DNA of 64,000 bases from Phialocephala subalpina (GCA_900073065.1 FJOG01000002.1:934652-998651); one strand, 5' to 3'. Shown: positions 1 through 13,552, counted from the first letter of the stretch. Notes: generated by a model not told the origin, from the letters alone. Numbers and translations: made by a program.

Positions 1-3000
1 TCTTGGAGGTGGTCTAGGTCAAATCCTAGCCGTGCCATTCCCAAGGATTTGCGGTACCATTCAATCAGCTTAAGCTGCATGACAGACACCCTTCCGGGGC
101 CAACGGTGGTGAGGAAGTGTTGGGTATAGCTCATCACATATCCCAACATTGATCCTAGGATCGATTGATTCGATTGGCATGCGTATCGTGGTGGTGTTGT
201 TGGTTGCAGTCTCTATCAACGATGTCGACTTCCGAGCCATCTCTCGTCATAACGCTTGATCACACAGCGTCCAAGCCCGCTTGGTTTGTCCGTCTCAAAA
301 GCTTTGAAGTCGAACATCGATCCAGTCCAAGTGATAGTACTTATATCACGTGTTGAAAGGGGATGTTGAGGTTGTTCCTGATCGAAGTGATAATCGACGA
401 GATATATTGTCTCGGATCCACCCAGCCGCACAAACTGTCGAATTCGGAATGTCGAAAATAATTGATAGGAAAGACCAAAACCGCAAAAGATCTGGGGAAA
501 TGCGGTATACTTAAAGAAAATTTGCTGTCCCCTAAGCCACAGATAAGAGATGAAAGTTCTGATCACCACATGCCCTTCCCGTGTCATATCTGCCACGTGC
601 AGCGAGCGATTCGAAGTTATCATCCCGTAAATGATAGCGGACTTCGTCTACCGTATCAATTGCTATCGATGACCAAGTGTCAAAGAGAAGGTCCCTGGCA
701 GCCCTATCTCTCTCCAAACACAATGCCTTCGGCGACTCCTCCGTATCGTGCCTGTATGGCAGAGATACCGACGATCTGGAGAAGATACTGATAAAGAAGA
801 TCCAGATGCGTGGAAGAACGCAAAGTGACTGGGTCCTTATTTTCCGGATAGCATCGACTTGCCTGTTCCAGCAGTGGACGATATCAGATCCAGGGTTATT
901 TCTTGCAGCGGGAGTGCCGTCGTCTGTATTCTGCTGCTTACAGGCCAGCAAGGCGTCATGTGTACTCACTTATCTTTTCAAATGTGAGCTGGGCCAAGGA
1001 GCACCAAGGGTTTGGCCTTCTGAGCTCGAATCGGCGGTCGAAGAGCAATCAAGTTGACAGCAATCGCTGCTATCGTGGACCTCGCGAGTCAGTATTCAAG
1101 AGGAAGGAGACAAGTAAACGCACCTTGTCGGCCAAGGGCTGAGGCTCGTCCGCGATTAGATTGGTAGATTGGTAGATTGTGCGTGACGATGCTTTAGGAT
1201 GGTATCATCGCATCGTCGTTCACCGTCATTCAAAAACAAACACTGCCGGCCTGATAAGACGCAATCTCACAGTGGCTATAAGAATGTCGTGTGTCCCTCA
1301 CGATGCACTTCTCCTTCTCTCCTTACGAAGATGGCCTCTGCGCAACACCTTCAAGGCATCCCATTACTGGCATCACATGATGGGACTTGGACTCGAGGGA
1401 TGAATCGTCGATGGAGGGGATCGTGGAGGGTGCAAGGTCTCGCATGCGATACGATTGCTTCTTCTCTTGACCGACAATTCACTCCCACCGAATCGACCCG
1501 CATACGAAATATCACTCCTCCTTCAACACACGTCGCACCACATCGCAACTCCCGCTACCAACTACCGTCGCTGTCGCTCAGCTCTTGGTCACCGACCGCA
1601 CTTCTCTCCCCCATGGATCCGTTCAAACAGGCTCATCTTTGCAGCTCGATCCTAACTCCCAGGTAGCGTTCGGAGGCCATGGCCATCGCCTCCATCAATT
1701 CATCGACGCTGCTCGGGCCAATCTGGAAGGGGTAGGAGCCCGTCTCCGGTGCAAAAAGCAGCATGCCGCAACAGTTCTTGCAAAATGCAGCATCGTGGGA
1801 TGCACCTGAATTCGACATTCCAAATTGCTTTGCTTGAACAACCCCCACGCCATCACTCTCTCTGACTGGGTGTGTCACTTCCATTCGTCATACCCATGTC
1901 GGACTCGCCAGCCAGTGATGAATCTCACTTGCAGCTGCAGGGCTCACCTGCATGCACACATGGACAATTACTAGGATATCTCGCTGAACCTCGCTCGAGA
2001 CCCGGATCCTTCCACGCTTCCCAATTATTTCCACATTATTGCGAGTTCCCCCACGCTTTCATATGCGAAACACATGGGCCTCCAATATCATGGTTACTAT
2101 ACACCAAGAGGGACACAACGGCTCGCCAATCTGCCGACTTGCATTTCGAAACCAAGGACAGTAAATCCCCAATATGGCTGATAGACCTCGAACCGTAAAT
2201 ATCCCGAATCCGAGAGATGAGACTTTCTTTTCGGAGTTGCGTGGAGAATCCGTAAACGGTGGAGCCAGGCGAGCAAGCCAAGGCGCAAACCTAGCTTTGT
2301 CTCAAGAAGCGCAAGCCTTCGCAGGAAACGCCTCATTTCCTCAATATCACATGCATGTGTCCCGATACCTCTTCTGAGTGGTCGCTTTCAACGACAAAGC
2401 AAGAAAGTCCAGAGAACTATTGGTTCGTGTGAGAGAACGGTTAGAACCCAAATTTTCCAGCACCAGGCCTATTGTTCCGCAACAGCCCACAACAGTCCAG
2501 ATTGACTCCAAAGCCCTTCGATCTTGGCTTCGACAGCAAGATCATCGAATCTCCTTGGAGATGAACGGAAATTGTGCCTTCATCAATCCAAACATTCTCC
2601 AGGTTCAGGGCTAGAACATGTGTGAAGTATTTCTCCATATTCCACGCGCAATCCGGAGATAGAATTAAGCACAGAGTCTGGGATGGCATGTGCGGTCCAT
2701 GACTCGTAACCAGATCTCGCAGATCTAACTTTGAGTGGAACTTGCTGACCATCTGTAAACATTCGACGTTTGGCCGCTGGTGAGTCGGCCCGTGAGCTTC
2801 AGCCTCTTGTGCTTCGAGCAGACCACCACATCCAAAGTCACGGCATCTTCCTTCTGCATCATGAAACTTCTGATCTTTAGTTGAAGAAACTTGATCCTAT
2901 CCATGATCTGGATGCATCCGAAGTCAGAACTCGGTATCCTCTCACACCCACCGGTCGTGCAGAGTGGGATTTAGGGGTCCTTCGGAACCAGGAAATGCCC

Positions 3001-6000
3001 AGCAGTATAATTGCTCCTCTATAAAGTGATAGATCCACTTCCACGAGGACCACATCTGGTGTTTGCGCAAGGTTGAAAGCGTTCGTGCTTCAATCTTAGC
3101 CTAGCCTCCTCGCTAACCTCCTGTCAAGTTGTCACGGATGGCAACGACCACTCCGCGGACCCAACCTCAACATTGAAGATGTGGATTCAAATGAAGGCAT
3201 TCGCAGCAGCCTTGCTGTTTGCCCCTCGCAGACACTTCGGGATTTTCCAAGTGGAGACATCCTCTTGAGTCTCGGGACAGTTCGGACTCTTGGTGCTCCT
3301 AAGGATTCCTAAAACACGGACATCATGCTTCACTCAGCTAGACCTGTCAATGGCTGCTCCATAGCCCATAAACTACTACGCAATACACACCAAATTACCA
3401 ACTGATTGGGCAACGCTTTCAGATGAATCCCGTTGGAGCCAAAACGGAGCCGAAAGATCGTCTCGATATGACATCTCCAGACGCGGCAAGAGGTCTTGCA
3501 TCTATTCCAACGATCGCATGCCAGAAGGACATCGAATTTTGGGAGCCGGAGCGGAGCAAGACTCCGTCGCTTTCAGCCTCAGCCGTTAATAACACTCTCA
3601 AATAGGACGAAAAAGTTGAAGTCCCAAGAAATTGGGCCTCGTAGTGTTGTACTAGTCGGTTACGCGACTCAATATCAAACCCCCCTTTCCCTCGCTACAC
3701 CGCCAATTACCGAAGCTGTGGTGTACCATTAGGCTTCGTGGAGGCCGCGGCGGCTTCACCCCTTTCAGGCTGTTTCTGAAATAGAAGTGAGGGGTCTTCT
3801 GAGGTCGTAATTATGCGACATATCGGCGCAAGGTTCAAGGGCCAGTTGCCAGGTTCAGGAGATGCCACCCCACGTCCATATTGAGGTCCGATTTTGCGAT
3901 CACGGTGTCAATTGATCCGGCGCATACTGACGTCAATGTCTCTAAAATCGACTTTTTGTACGCGCATCTAGCGCTTCGAGGTTGTGCTCTCCTGCTCGGT
4001 TTTATCACGAGAGTGTTGCTAGATGATCGCTCGGCTTGATGTACTCATTCTTCGAAAGGAGGATGAGTTGAGCGGCATAAAAGAGAGTCAAAAACACATC
4101 ACGAGCGTAAGTACAGTACTAGGGCCAACCTAATATCCAGAAAGTTTACACCAAAGTTAACGAAATTGAAGCTTATTCGCTCTTCTGGATTTTCGACAGC
4201 GCTTCTCCTAACCAAGTTTGGCCTTCCGCTATGGAGTCGTGGTCGCGTTGCACGGAGATTTCCCGAATCTGCATCTGAGGAGGGGACTTTGAGCGACATC
4301 GAACCGGTTTGTGTGAGAAGTGCTGTGAGCTCCATACGCAAGGACGCGGATGTATTCTCCAGTACCAAGACTTGGGTATTACCTGTAATAAAAATAATGG
4401 GACCAAGCTGGTATCAAAAATTCAAGAAGCGCCGCAACAATTGTCGTTGTTCCCCTCCACCAAACGCCGATGCAGGCTGAGAAACCCACACCATCGCTGC
4501 ACTGATCAAGAAACGGCAAGGTAACAGCCACGGGAGAGCCGCTTGGCAGTTCGGCCTCGTGACGAGACACCATCCTTTTTTTCTTCTCTTGTCTCCTTTT
4601 GTACATGAATGAACTTCGAAGTTTTCTCGGTCACCGGCCATTTGCCTCCATCATCACCTGCAATATCGGATGCCTTGCGCATGAATCGCCGATTTCTCGG
4701 CTGACCGCCAACGAAGCACTGCTGACGACGAGGGCGAGTCGTTGGATGTTCTTCCCCTTCCAGAAGCTCTTGAGGGTGTCAGAATTGGCATTGCCCAATG
4801 AAAGCCATGTGAGCGTGAGGCCCCTGAACCCCACCCTCAGCGTATCAAACCCTGAATCTTCAACGCCACGACCGGCGCAGAGGTTGGTGTGGGCTCCGAT
4901 GGCGTTCGGTAGTCCTCCTCTTCTGCGCTTTAATTTTTTCTTGCAGACGTCAAAAATATGAACACGTCCTGTCGTCTGGAAAAATGTCTCCCGTGCCAGG
5001 GAGAAGCGTGGAACACGAGTCAGAACCCAAAACCTTCGTCTTCTCTCACCGCGGTCTTGGCTTTCCAGAATTTTGAAGGGAGATCCTGGGGTGACAATAG
5101 TGACAGCTGGTACCAGTGAAAAGGAACACAGCCGTGCTTCTGAAGAAGCCTTGTTGGACCCTTCCGCTCTGTGGCCATGTTTGGTCGAAGGAAGGTCAAC
5201 CTCCCATCATCGACCAGGTCTCAACCCACCTTCACCCCCACATTGATCCCGCTGATACAGGATACAAGCATGGGAGCATGGATCCTTTCACCCACACACA
5301 TCCGTGAGAAGTCAAAGCAGCGATGTGTCTCTCACCACTGAGGATGTTTGAATTACGGTACATGTTCCAGGTGCTGCTTCCGTGCCCCTCCAGTAACTAC
5401 AGGCGTAAACTCAAGTACGTTGTTCTCACCATGATGGGAACTCATGCGAGACATCAAGGCTGCTCTGCGAACTTTCTGCATCTCAGAGGGAGAGGCTTCA
5501 AGCCGTGTGGTTAATGCACAGTGCTGTCATAAAAACAGAGACCTCTGCATACGTCCTTCTTTTACAGTAACAGAATGCCTCGCAGTGGTCAGGGTCAGAA
5601 TGCGGGCGGCATGGTAGATATACGAATCCCATGCTGGGTGAGGACATTGATATTCGAGTCAGGAAATCATCGCCTTCCGTCGGCCGAAACCCGTCTGGAT
5701 GAAGACGTCCGATGCATATACAGTATTCCCACGTACTGTATGAGCGAGTCTTGAGCTCGACTCGAGATGGTACGGAGGAAGGTTACAACTTTGCTCATCT
5801 CTCTCCTGAGCAGGTCAACCGAACGGGTGCCCCCATATTCTCACCCTCATGCTCATCATCCCACTCCGTAATTTCCTCCTTCCTCATTCCATGATCTATC
5901 CCCATTTTCCCATTTTCCCATCCTAAAGGCCTCACTAGCGGCAGTCTTTCATCGCGCTCGACCTGTTCCCCCATCCCCAAGCACTCTGGGAGTCTCAGTC

Positions 6001-6979
6001 TCACTTGCGATTTGCTGGCCCTCAATGCCGGAAGCGGTGCGTAAAAGGCTGTAAAAGTTCTGGCTCCGTCTACCAGCGGCACTACTTGGCTACCTGCAGT
6101 TCTGCAGCCGTGCAGGCCCAGCATTGCATCTGCAGCATCCACTAAAGCGCCGCTGGACGGACCACACTAAAGAGACAGGGCATCGAGTCGCTCGGTAGGA
6201 CGCTGGGATATGGGGACTTCATTGGCGGAGAGGAGGACGGCCGCACGAGAGTCTCTCCATCTACTCCACCAAGTCCGAATGAACGACCAGCATGGACGCG
6301 GATGAGAGAAGACGAGTGGAAGGCAGACCAGGCTAGCTGGGCTGGTACTGTGAGTGCTCGCTGCAGCGTTGAAGTAGAAGTGGAAGTCGCAGAGAGCTAG
6401 TAGTCACTACTTGCTAGACCTTACCCTCAGCGGCGACAAGTACATTCATTGCACGAGGAGGCAAGGTCTATCCTGACGCACTGGTCGAGACTCTCATCTG
6501 TCAAACTGTACGAGTACATCGATACTCTCCTCAGCCATTCATCACTTCACGCTACATCCTCCGTGTATGTATGTTGTATAGTACTACAGTACAAACTTTG
6601 CGTTGCTAGCCCTCACACACAGCACACTATTTCCTCGTCATCGCTCTCAATAGCGCAAGTCACGGCTGCTACATTTTGCGACACACCTCGGGTACAATCG
6701 CCTCGCCACGATTGATTCGCGATCCTCACCAACCAACCAGCCGCCAAAAACCCCTCGCTCGCCGAGTCGGAGCGTCACTTCTCACGATCCCCTCTGCGCC
6801 ATCACAGAGACGCAGAGACGCAGAGACGCCGCAAAAAAATAAAACTCGCCCTCGCACCTGACTGTAGAAGAAATCCCAATACCAACCTGGCTGCGGCTTC
6901 CGGCTACGCTCGAATCGAATAGGGTACGGGAGCAGGAAAGCACTGACTTCCCGGCGGAGGTGTGGTGTCGCTCCCAGAG
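1..6979. other. gene-poor leader region upstream of areA, no gene supported
   Basis: I see no recognisable protein, RNA gene or transposon here. Open frames exist on both strands (for example minus 216-623 and 532-969, plus 1199-1666, minus 5795-6142), but none has a familiar domain or joins to neighbours through convincing splice sites. A three-fold AGATTGGT-like run lies near 1155-1180. The right-hand part, from about 6.2 kb, is rich in short CT and CA tracts and is probably the areA promoter and 5' leader. Fast-evolving or decayed genes cannot be excluded. Confidence 0.5.
6805..6828. repeat. 8-bp direct repeat x3 in the areA leader
   Basis: The unit CAGAGACG occurs three times head to tail, about 150 bp before the proposed areA start codon. 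It lies in a purine-rich stretch followed by an A7 run, probably in the 5' UTR or core promoter. No function is assigned. Confidence 0.8.
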
Positions 6980-9900
6980 ATGTCTGGCGCAGCAGCACCC
7001 CATTATGAAGAACGTGGGGGAATCCTTAGACACCGTCAAGAACTCCCATCTTCCGACACCACAATGACTGCAGGCGCGAGTGGAGAGGCTCAGTCAAACC
7101 AGACAGCATCATCATCAACTTCGATAACAGAGCACGATTTCCGTTTCCCTCGAAGACCCACCAGCCAGAAATCGGGAGAGGCCTCTTCCTCTACCGTCAC
7201 TCCACAACCTCCTGGTGCCACCACGAACACAGACACAAACACAAGAGAATCGAGCGCGACTGCTTTGGGCAAGCTGGATTTCTCGACAGGGAATAGTGCG
7301 CGCAAGGAATTGCTGCGCGAGACCATCTTTCCGACATGGAAAGACGACGCAGCCGGAGAAGAACTCGATAGCCCTGATGAGATGCAAAGGAAGGACCCTC
7401 TGGCAACACAGATATGGCGGTTATACAGCAAGACTAAGAAGCAACTACCAAACCAAGAGCGCATGGAGAACTTGACGTGGCGCATGATGGCAATGAGTCT
7501 GCGAAAGCGCAAGCAGGAGGAAGCTGCTCGGTATGTCAACGCACGATGTACCATTGACGGCGATGCATTGTCTCTAACAAGTCCTGCTAGGTTGTCTAAG
7601 CAGAATAGCATGCCTGCGCCCAGTGGAATTGCACAACTGAGGAAGTCCTCCGACCAGACGCCAACGAATGCGCCAGCAGAGAACCCAGATCCCATGAACC
7701 TCGACGACTTTATATTCGCCGACAATATCTCTACACCCGCAGGACTTGGCATGTCGCCTTCCCCAGATATTGCGAAGAAGGAACCAGAGAAGTCTTCAAA
7801 TGCTGTCGCTTCTGCAATACCTATCAAGATGCGGAAGGAATCGTCCCAATTCGCCGTCCCGCAATCGGTACCCGTTCCACATCACAACCCGCGAAGCAAT
7901 GAGGAGTTTAATTATGTACAAAGACATGTACGAAAAACGAGCATTGATGAGAGACGCGTGAGTAGATACTTCTTTGGTCCACTTTTTGGTTGCTTTTTGG
8001 TAAGCGCCACCTGCGATAGCTACTGACGATACGCCAGCCTCGGAAACGTCCGGCGGATTTCTCTCCCCAAGTACCAGCAGTCAACAGCATCATGATACCC
8101 AATGACCCCGATCATGAAGCAGATTTGAACGATTATTCCCTGGATCAGCCTCATCCTCCCGAAATGCATCATCAGAGCCATCACGGCCTGCCTTTTCATA
8201 TCGACACCTTTAATATGGAGCACGATCCGATAATTACATCTGCGGGACCTTTCCAACAGAACTTCTCTTTCTCGCCCTCACACTCCCCACTCGTGCAGCA
8301 CGGTCCTTTCTCCGCCATGTATAATAACGCCTCGATGCCCTCTTCCTCCCTGAACTCAAATGATTATTATTCTCCCCCGGGAAGTGCTTATCCATCCGCT
8401 GTTTCGACACCGCAGCCAATACCAGAAGAAGGGCAGATGTACTTCCAACATGGACTGGATATGCGACATCAAAGGCCGCATACCTTCAGCCATGGTCCCT
8501 CGAGTCTCTCCAACTCAATGGCACCACAGTACATGTATAATGCCAATGGTGGCTCGATGTTCACCGCAGTTACGAGCGCTGGTCCCTCGAACTCCTATAC
8601 TTCTCCCGGCTCTTTCATGAACCAACACATAGATCCCACCCAAGTGTTCCAATCAGATCATCCAGCACGGTCGCCTGGTGTTAATATGGGGCATGAGAAT
8701 GTCTTTACGTTCGGTGGTGACTCCGATAACGAGGACGAGGAGGGTGCTGCATTCGCTGATAGGACGCTCATGATGCAACATGACTTCGCGCAATCGCCAA
8801 TGGAGGATCCTAACATGGAGATGGGTCCGGGTGGGTTGCAGTGGGATGCCACTCTGCCGGGACAATTCAATACCCAAGCTGCCCGTTATCCTGGCGGTCC
8901 ACCAAGGAAACAGGTCACTATTGGAGGCACGAACGATATGCCCCCTTCGTCTCTGGAATGGGACGGCTCAGGAGGCTCTCTCGGCAGAGTACATAGTTCT
9001 ACCCAATCCGTTTCAGACAACCGTTCGAGAAATGGCAGCGATAGGAGACAAAAGATCCCCCGGACAGCATCTACACCCAATGTGATGGGGCGGAATGGCA
9101 TGTTTGACACTATGGATTCAAACAATCCCAACTCCCCCGATGCTGCAAATATGTCAGGATTCTCTTCAGTTGCTCCAAGTCGACCATCATCACCAGGGGG
9201 TTCGAAACATGGCTCTTCGACGAATCTTGCTGCAGCTGCTCAGGGTGAGAATGGCGTTCCAACGACTTGCACCAATTGCTTCACTCAGACAACTCCGTTA
9301 TGGCGACGAAATCCAGAAGGACACCCGCTGTGTAATGCCTGCGGTCTCTTCTTGAAGCTTCATGGTGTCGTGCGTCCACTGTCATTGAAGACAGACGTGA
9401 TCAAGAAACGGAACCGTGGCTCTGGGGCTTCTCTTCCAGTTGGTGGATCTGGCGGTGCTGCGACTCGTGCCTCGAAGAAGATGGGAGCTCAACCGCCAAC
9501 CAGCGGGCCAAACACAAGGAAGAACTCGATTGTGACGCCTACTACCAGCACAGCACCACCAACTCAGGCTACGACTCCTACAAGTGTCCGCGCGAGGAGC
9601 GTCAATGAAAGCCAAAGTCCGCCTTCAGTCTCTGGTTCGGGAGGAGGTGGTGGCAGTACAGCAAGCACGCCAACCTCATATCATGGTTCTGCAGGATCTT
9701 CCGTTGGTACAACTGGCGTCAGTGGTGGGAAAGGAGTGGTCCCAATAGCAGCAGCTCCGCCGAAAGCTACACCAGGGCCTGGAGCTGCCTCGAGCGTACC
9801 CCGACCGACTGTTGCTATGGCGCCAAAGCGACAACGACGACACAGCAAGAGCGTGAGTGCTATCGAGAGCATGGATGTGGATTCTCCAGAGAACTCGACC

Positions 9901-10137
9901 GGTTCCAACGAGGCTGCCAAGGCTATGGGAATGGGCATGATGGGTTCAGGTGGCAGTATGGCAAACATGGGCCTCGCGAATGGCTTTGGCATGACACAGA
10001 GACCGATGGGCCCAGGCATGGTGCAGGGTATGGGTGGAATGAATGGTCCGCCACCTGGAATGGTGATGGGTCAGAACGGCGTTGGGGGCGCCGGTACTGG
10101 ACCTCAGGAGTGGGAATGGCTCACGATGAGTCTGTGA
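6980..10137 (+). CDS. areA: AreA/NIT2-type GATA nitrogen regulator
   Basis: This is the major transcription activator for nitrogen catabolite derepression, a nuclear GATA-binding factor. I read three exons: 6980-7530, 7591-7957 and 8038-10137, giving 1005 residues. An N-terminal block (residues ~130-175) carries [16 protein letters not shown] and [17 protein letters not shown], the conserved AreA N-terminal region. A single C-X2-C-X17-C-X2-C zinc finger (CTNC...CNAC, about residues 717-742, DNA 9268-9345) is followed by a basic arm. The protein ends in EWEWLTMSL, like the AreA tail that contacts NmrA in Aspergillus. Long low-complexity Ser/Pro/Gly/Met segments flank the finger. Intron 1 (7531-7590) is 60 bp, in frame and stop-free, with CTAAC before its acceptor. 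Intron 2 (7958-8037) is phase 0 with a CTGAC branch site. The start is the first in-frame ATG; a later one at 7064 is possible. Confidence 0.95.
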
Positions 10138-11667
10138 TTTTGTGTTGCATTTTCTTCCTCTCGTTCTACGCTTTCATCTCTTGGGAAGCATGGCGTTTTC
10201 GAAGACTTGTTGTTTTGGTTTTCTTGGTGCAAGTGGGTGGCTTGCGTTGTCGATATATGATGTCTTTAATGGGTGCGTCGGCGTGATTATACAGGGGGTT
10301 GCAATATGGGTTTTGATCGGGTTGGCTCTGGGATCTCGGCTCGGTGACGACGGATTCGCAATCTTATATCGACTGCTGTTTATAAAGTTGGGGGAGGAGA
10401 TCTACGTCCTATTTTGGCTTGCTTGTTATGTTTTCGGACAGACCTTTTGATACCATCGTTTGCTTGGCTGTTTTTGGCTTCGTCTACACTTTCTTCTTCG
10501 CAGGCTAGGACGATTTGTGGTTTTTCTCTCGGGTTTCCAGCAAGGCATTGGGTTTCAATCGGATCGGATACGTTGCTAGCACATAGAATGGCGCAATAGG
10601 CTTCTTCTTTTATGAAGACGCTTTAAGCGCAGGAAGACGTTTGCGATGGATGATTGGGCTTGGTCTTCGGAATACCTTTACGATCGATGGATGGATGGAA
10701 TGATATGTGGGCCAGCATTATGATACCTTGATTTTCTTTTAGATATACTGGGTTATGTGCTGGATGGATCGATGATCTATGGATCGCTATGCTAGAAGAT
10801 GGAACGAGTAGTTCTGAGGTAATATAGTGCTGATCTGTTTGATCAATGATCAATATTAATGATGTTGCCTATCCGCAAACGTAAACGCAAATTACTACTC
10901 ACTTGGTCTTCTCTTGCTTTGTGATTTTCGTCTCATTTGTGAGTTTTGGCCAAGTGGCCTGCTTCAGATCTCCAGCTTTGAATTCACTGGTACGGCAACA
11001 CACTAATACCTTAGGTCGTTTACTCCCAAATCCAAAAGTTTTGATGAAAGCCCGAGTTCAAATCGCAAACCTGAATATCGGAAAGCTATGCCTCTATGCC
11101 ATTCCTCGTGTTTTGTTTGGAGATCGAATCTTCGGTTGGTTGGGTAAGAAGCCCCTAGATTCTGGGTTAGCTTCAACTCTTGCGCTTCTTAGCTTTGCTT
11201 CTCTTTAACAGTATTGGCGCATAAGGGATATCAAGCTCTATTAGGGAAAGTAAGGAGGAATATCCTCTTTAGATAATTATTTTCAAAATAAAATTGAAAG
11301 GGCGAGACACGACAAGGCAGGTGCGTGCAGATACGAGAATCAGGCAATAACTCAAGCTCAACCTCCCTTCTCACAACCATTTAAGAAGAGGCATATTCTC
11401 TTCATCTCACTTTAGTTTTCTGTATACATGCATGCTTATGATGGGACTCGTCTTCAATAGTAAAGACGCAATGCTCGAGAAAGAGTATCGGATAAAGAGC
11501 AAAGTTCTTGTGAAATAATGGCATGTGTTCCAGACTCGATTTCTGTGCTCCAAGATTGAGGCAGATCCCAAATTAGCTTGGATGTCCCAAATCATCTTGA
11601 GTTCCTCAGATCATCTTGGGCATCCCAAATTATCTTGGATATCAAATGCGTGCTATGCCTTGACACC
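10138..11667. other. areA 3' UTR and intergenic space
   Basis: No gene is supported. The first several hundred bases are T- and G-rich and probably hold the areA 3' UTR. In Aspergillus this UTR controls transcript stability, but I cannot see that element here. Two plus-strand open frames (10142-10450 and 10903-11208) lack recognisable content. The right end contains a 19-bp tandem repeat, listed separately. Confidence 0.6.
11567..11642. repeat. 19-bp imperfect tandem repeat, four units
   Basis: Four consecutive 19-bp units begin at 11567, 11586, 11605 and 11624. The shared core is CCCAAATCATCTTGG with a few substitutions per unit. The array ends 25 bp before the stop codon of the minus-strand gene at 11668, so it lies in that gene's 3' UTR or just beyond. 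The CCCAA...CTTGG arms of each unit are partly palindromic. Confidence 0.85.
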
Positions 11668-12222
11668 TTACAAAATGAATTGTCCTTCGCGCCTCGCAGA
11701 AACAGCCTTGACAATTTCCAAGAACTCCTTGCCACAAACACCAAGCTTCTGCTCCAACACCTTCAAGCGGGGATCAACCTTATCCGAGAAATTCTCAGAA
11801 AGCTTGTAAAGCTTTGTCTGCAGATCTTTAAGCTTCTCGTTGTTTTCAGCAATATTGAGCAGGTGGTTCGATTTGGAAAGCGTCTCTTCAGTCTTCATAA
11901 GGAAAGAGACCTTCTCAAGCAACGACTCCACAGCCTCTGCAAACACGTCTCTGGCCGATCTCTCCTTCTCAGTTCCGGCAATCTTCCCCGCCCAGAGAGT
12001 ATTGCATCGGGACAACATCTTCTCGAACTCGTTGACGACGTCCTCGTTATTCTTCTTTCGTTGTGCTTCGGAGATTGAAGTCTTGCGCAGCTCTTCTTTG
12101 CTGGAGGGACATTGCTCGGGAGAGGTCTTGAGATCGGGGAGTCCGTATCCCGGTTTTGGGTGGGGGGAGGCGAGTTCGTGGCCGCAGGTGAAAGACCAGA
12201 CTTGGTAGGAATGGGCACTCAT
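11668..12222 (-). CDS. hypothetical small coiled-coil protein, 184 aa
   Basis: A single uninterrupted exon with a clear ATG. I do not recognise the family. The N-terminus (about 60 residues) is Pro- and Ser-rich with isolated Cys and His residues (SFTCGHELASPHPKPGYG). The rest is charged and probably helical, with Leu/Lys/Glu periodicity suggesting a coiled coil (LKDLQTKLYKLSENF). There is no signal peptide or membrane segment. The composition looks coding and the frame is open throughout. It is probably lineage-restricted in filamentous ascomycetes. Confidence 0.7.
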   Translation of the reverse strand: MSAHSYQVWSFTCGHELASPHPKPGYGLPDLKTSPEQCPSSKEELRKTSISEAQRKKNNEDVVNEFEKMLSRCNTLWAGKIAGTEKERSARDVFAEAVESLLEKVSFLMKTEETLSKSNHLLNIAENNEKLKDLQTKLYKLSENFSDKVDPRLKVLEQKLGVCGKEFLEIVKAVSARREGQFIL

Positions 12223-13552
12223 GATTTCGAAAGACGGGTTGGAGGCATGGAATTTTTCAGGTAACGTGTTAAGGGTTTAACGGCGGTTGCGAAGTGGGAA
12301 GAATACTTTCTGTTTTGAAAGTGAGCTTGTGGTTCTTAGCATTCGAGACCGGGCGGAGGACTACTGACCTTTACATAAATAGAACGGCAGAATTGCTTTA
12401 TCGAGGACTTCTGAATACTTGATTTCGCCGCTAGACTCAGCAAAAATAGGTTGCGAAAGCGTAGGAAGGGTGGTGTGGTGGAGGTTGACGTAGAGGTCAA
12501 CGTTGTGAGATGTGGAAGAGGTTAAAACAGGTAGAGGGTATCGTGCGTAGGTATCGTGCGTAGGGATACTTGTGAGTCTAATTTCAATACAAGTCCTATT
12601 CACTAGAATAAAAGTTGATGTTCATCTTCACTTCAAAAGATTCGGAGAGTCTGGGACAAATGTCGAAGTGCCGTGCCCAAGCGCATACGACAGACAATCT
12701 TCAACTTCAAGAAATCGATGGTAGTTCGAGAGAAGTTCTCTAGACTAAGATCAACACTCAAGACACGTAGCGAAACCGACGGGTTGGAAAGACTCTGCAA
12801 GGAAGGGGAAAAAAGAGGCAAGAAAGAACATAAGAACCACCGGCATCCCGCAGGATGCTGGTGTAAGAAACCCTAGCTGAGAAAGGTTTTATGAACTCAG
12901 TCTCATAGGCCTGTGCGCTACAGGGCATTTTTTCAGCTTAGCGAGCACCTTTTCTGCCCATCAACTTTGAAAGTCGCGGCTATTACTTCAGGAGTTCCTA
13001 AGAACTACTAATTGTAATTGCTTGAGACTTTGGCCATAAGCATTATTCTAGATGAATTACATTACAAATAACTAATAAGTCGAAATTTCCAAAGCTTATT
13101 CCCTATTTTCTGTGAAAGCCCCCTGAGCGCACAAACCTGTGGGGAGGGGCTCGTTACTTTCGAGGTGGAGGAGGGGGAAGGTGACACAATCCGCTCAATT
13201 CGAATGGCCATTGGGCCTGGGGAGACAGGTAACTCGTCCTGGTGATTTAGGAACAAGTGTTTCCGTTGGCGATGGAATAAAGTTTCTTATTTCAATCTAT
13301 ATAGATAGCAAGGCTGCGGAGGAGAGAGAGTGGGGCTAACCGAAAGAGGTAATTTGAAGGGGGTTGAAGGCGAAGCGTTGGCGGATCTTGCCCGAGAAGG
13401 TCACTGAGTAGAGCAAATTGCTGAGACTACATGGGGTTCGGAAGGAGGTAAACAAGTTCACCTGAACCCTTCTAGACTTCAATGCCACGACAAGCTGAAT
13501 TTGTGCTGCTGTGCAGATGTTGAAGACTTCTGTCCTTGAATCTGAATGATGC
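12223..13552. other. intergenic, no gene supported
   Basis: No recognisable product on either strand. The left end should contain the promoter of the minus-strand gene at 11668-12222. A perfect 13-bp tandem duplication lies at 12538-12563. Short open frames here (for example plus 12673-12876) look unconvincing. Confidence 0.55.
12538..12563. repeat. 13-bp perfect tandem duplication
   Basis: GTATCGTGCGTAG occurs twice back to back (12538-12550 and 12551-12563), with a partial third start following. It lies about 320 bp upstream of the minus-strand gene that starts at 12222. Confidence 0.8.

Noticed and set aside
7090..7827. 245-codon open frame antisense to areA
   Set aside because: It lies opposite the conserved areA exons and crosses the intron; it is a shadow of that gene's codon structure.
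10142..10450. 102-codon hydrophobic frame right after areA
   Set aside because: Begins 5 bp after the areA stop in T/G-rich DNA and most likely lies in the 3' UTR; hydrophobicity follows from T-rich codons.
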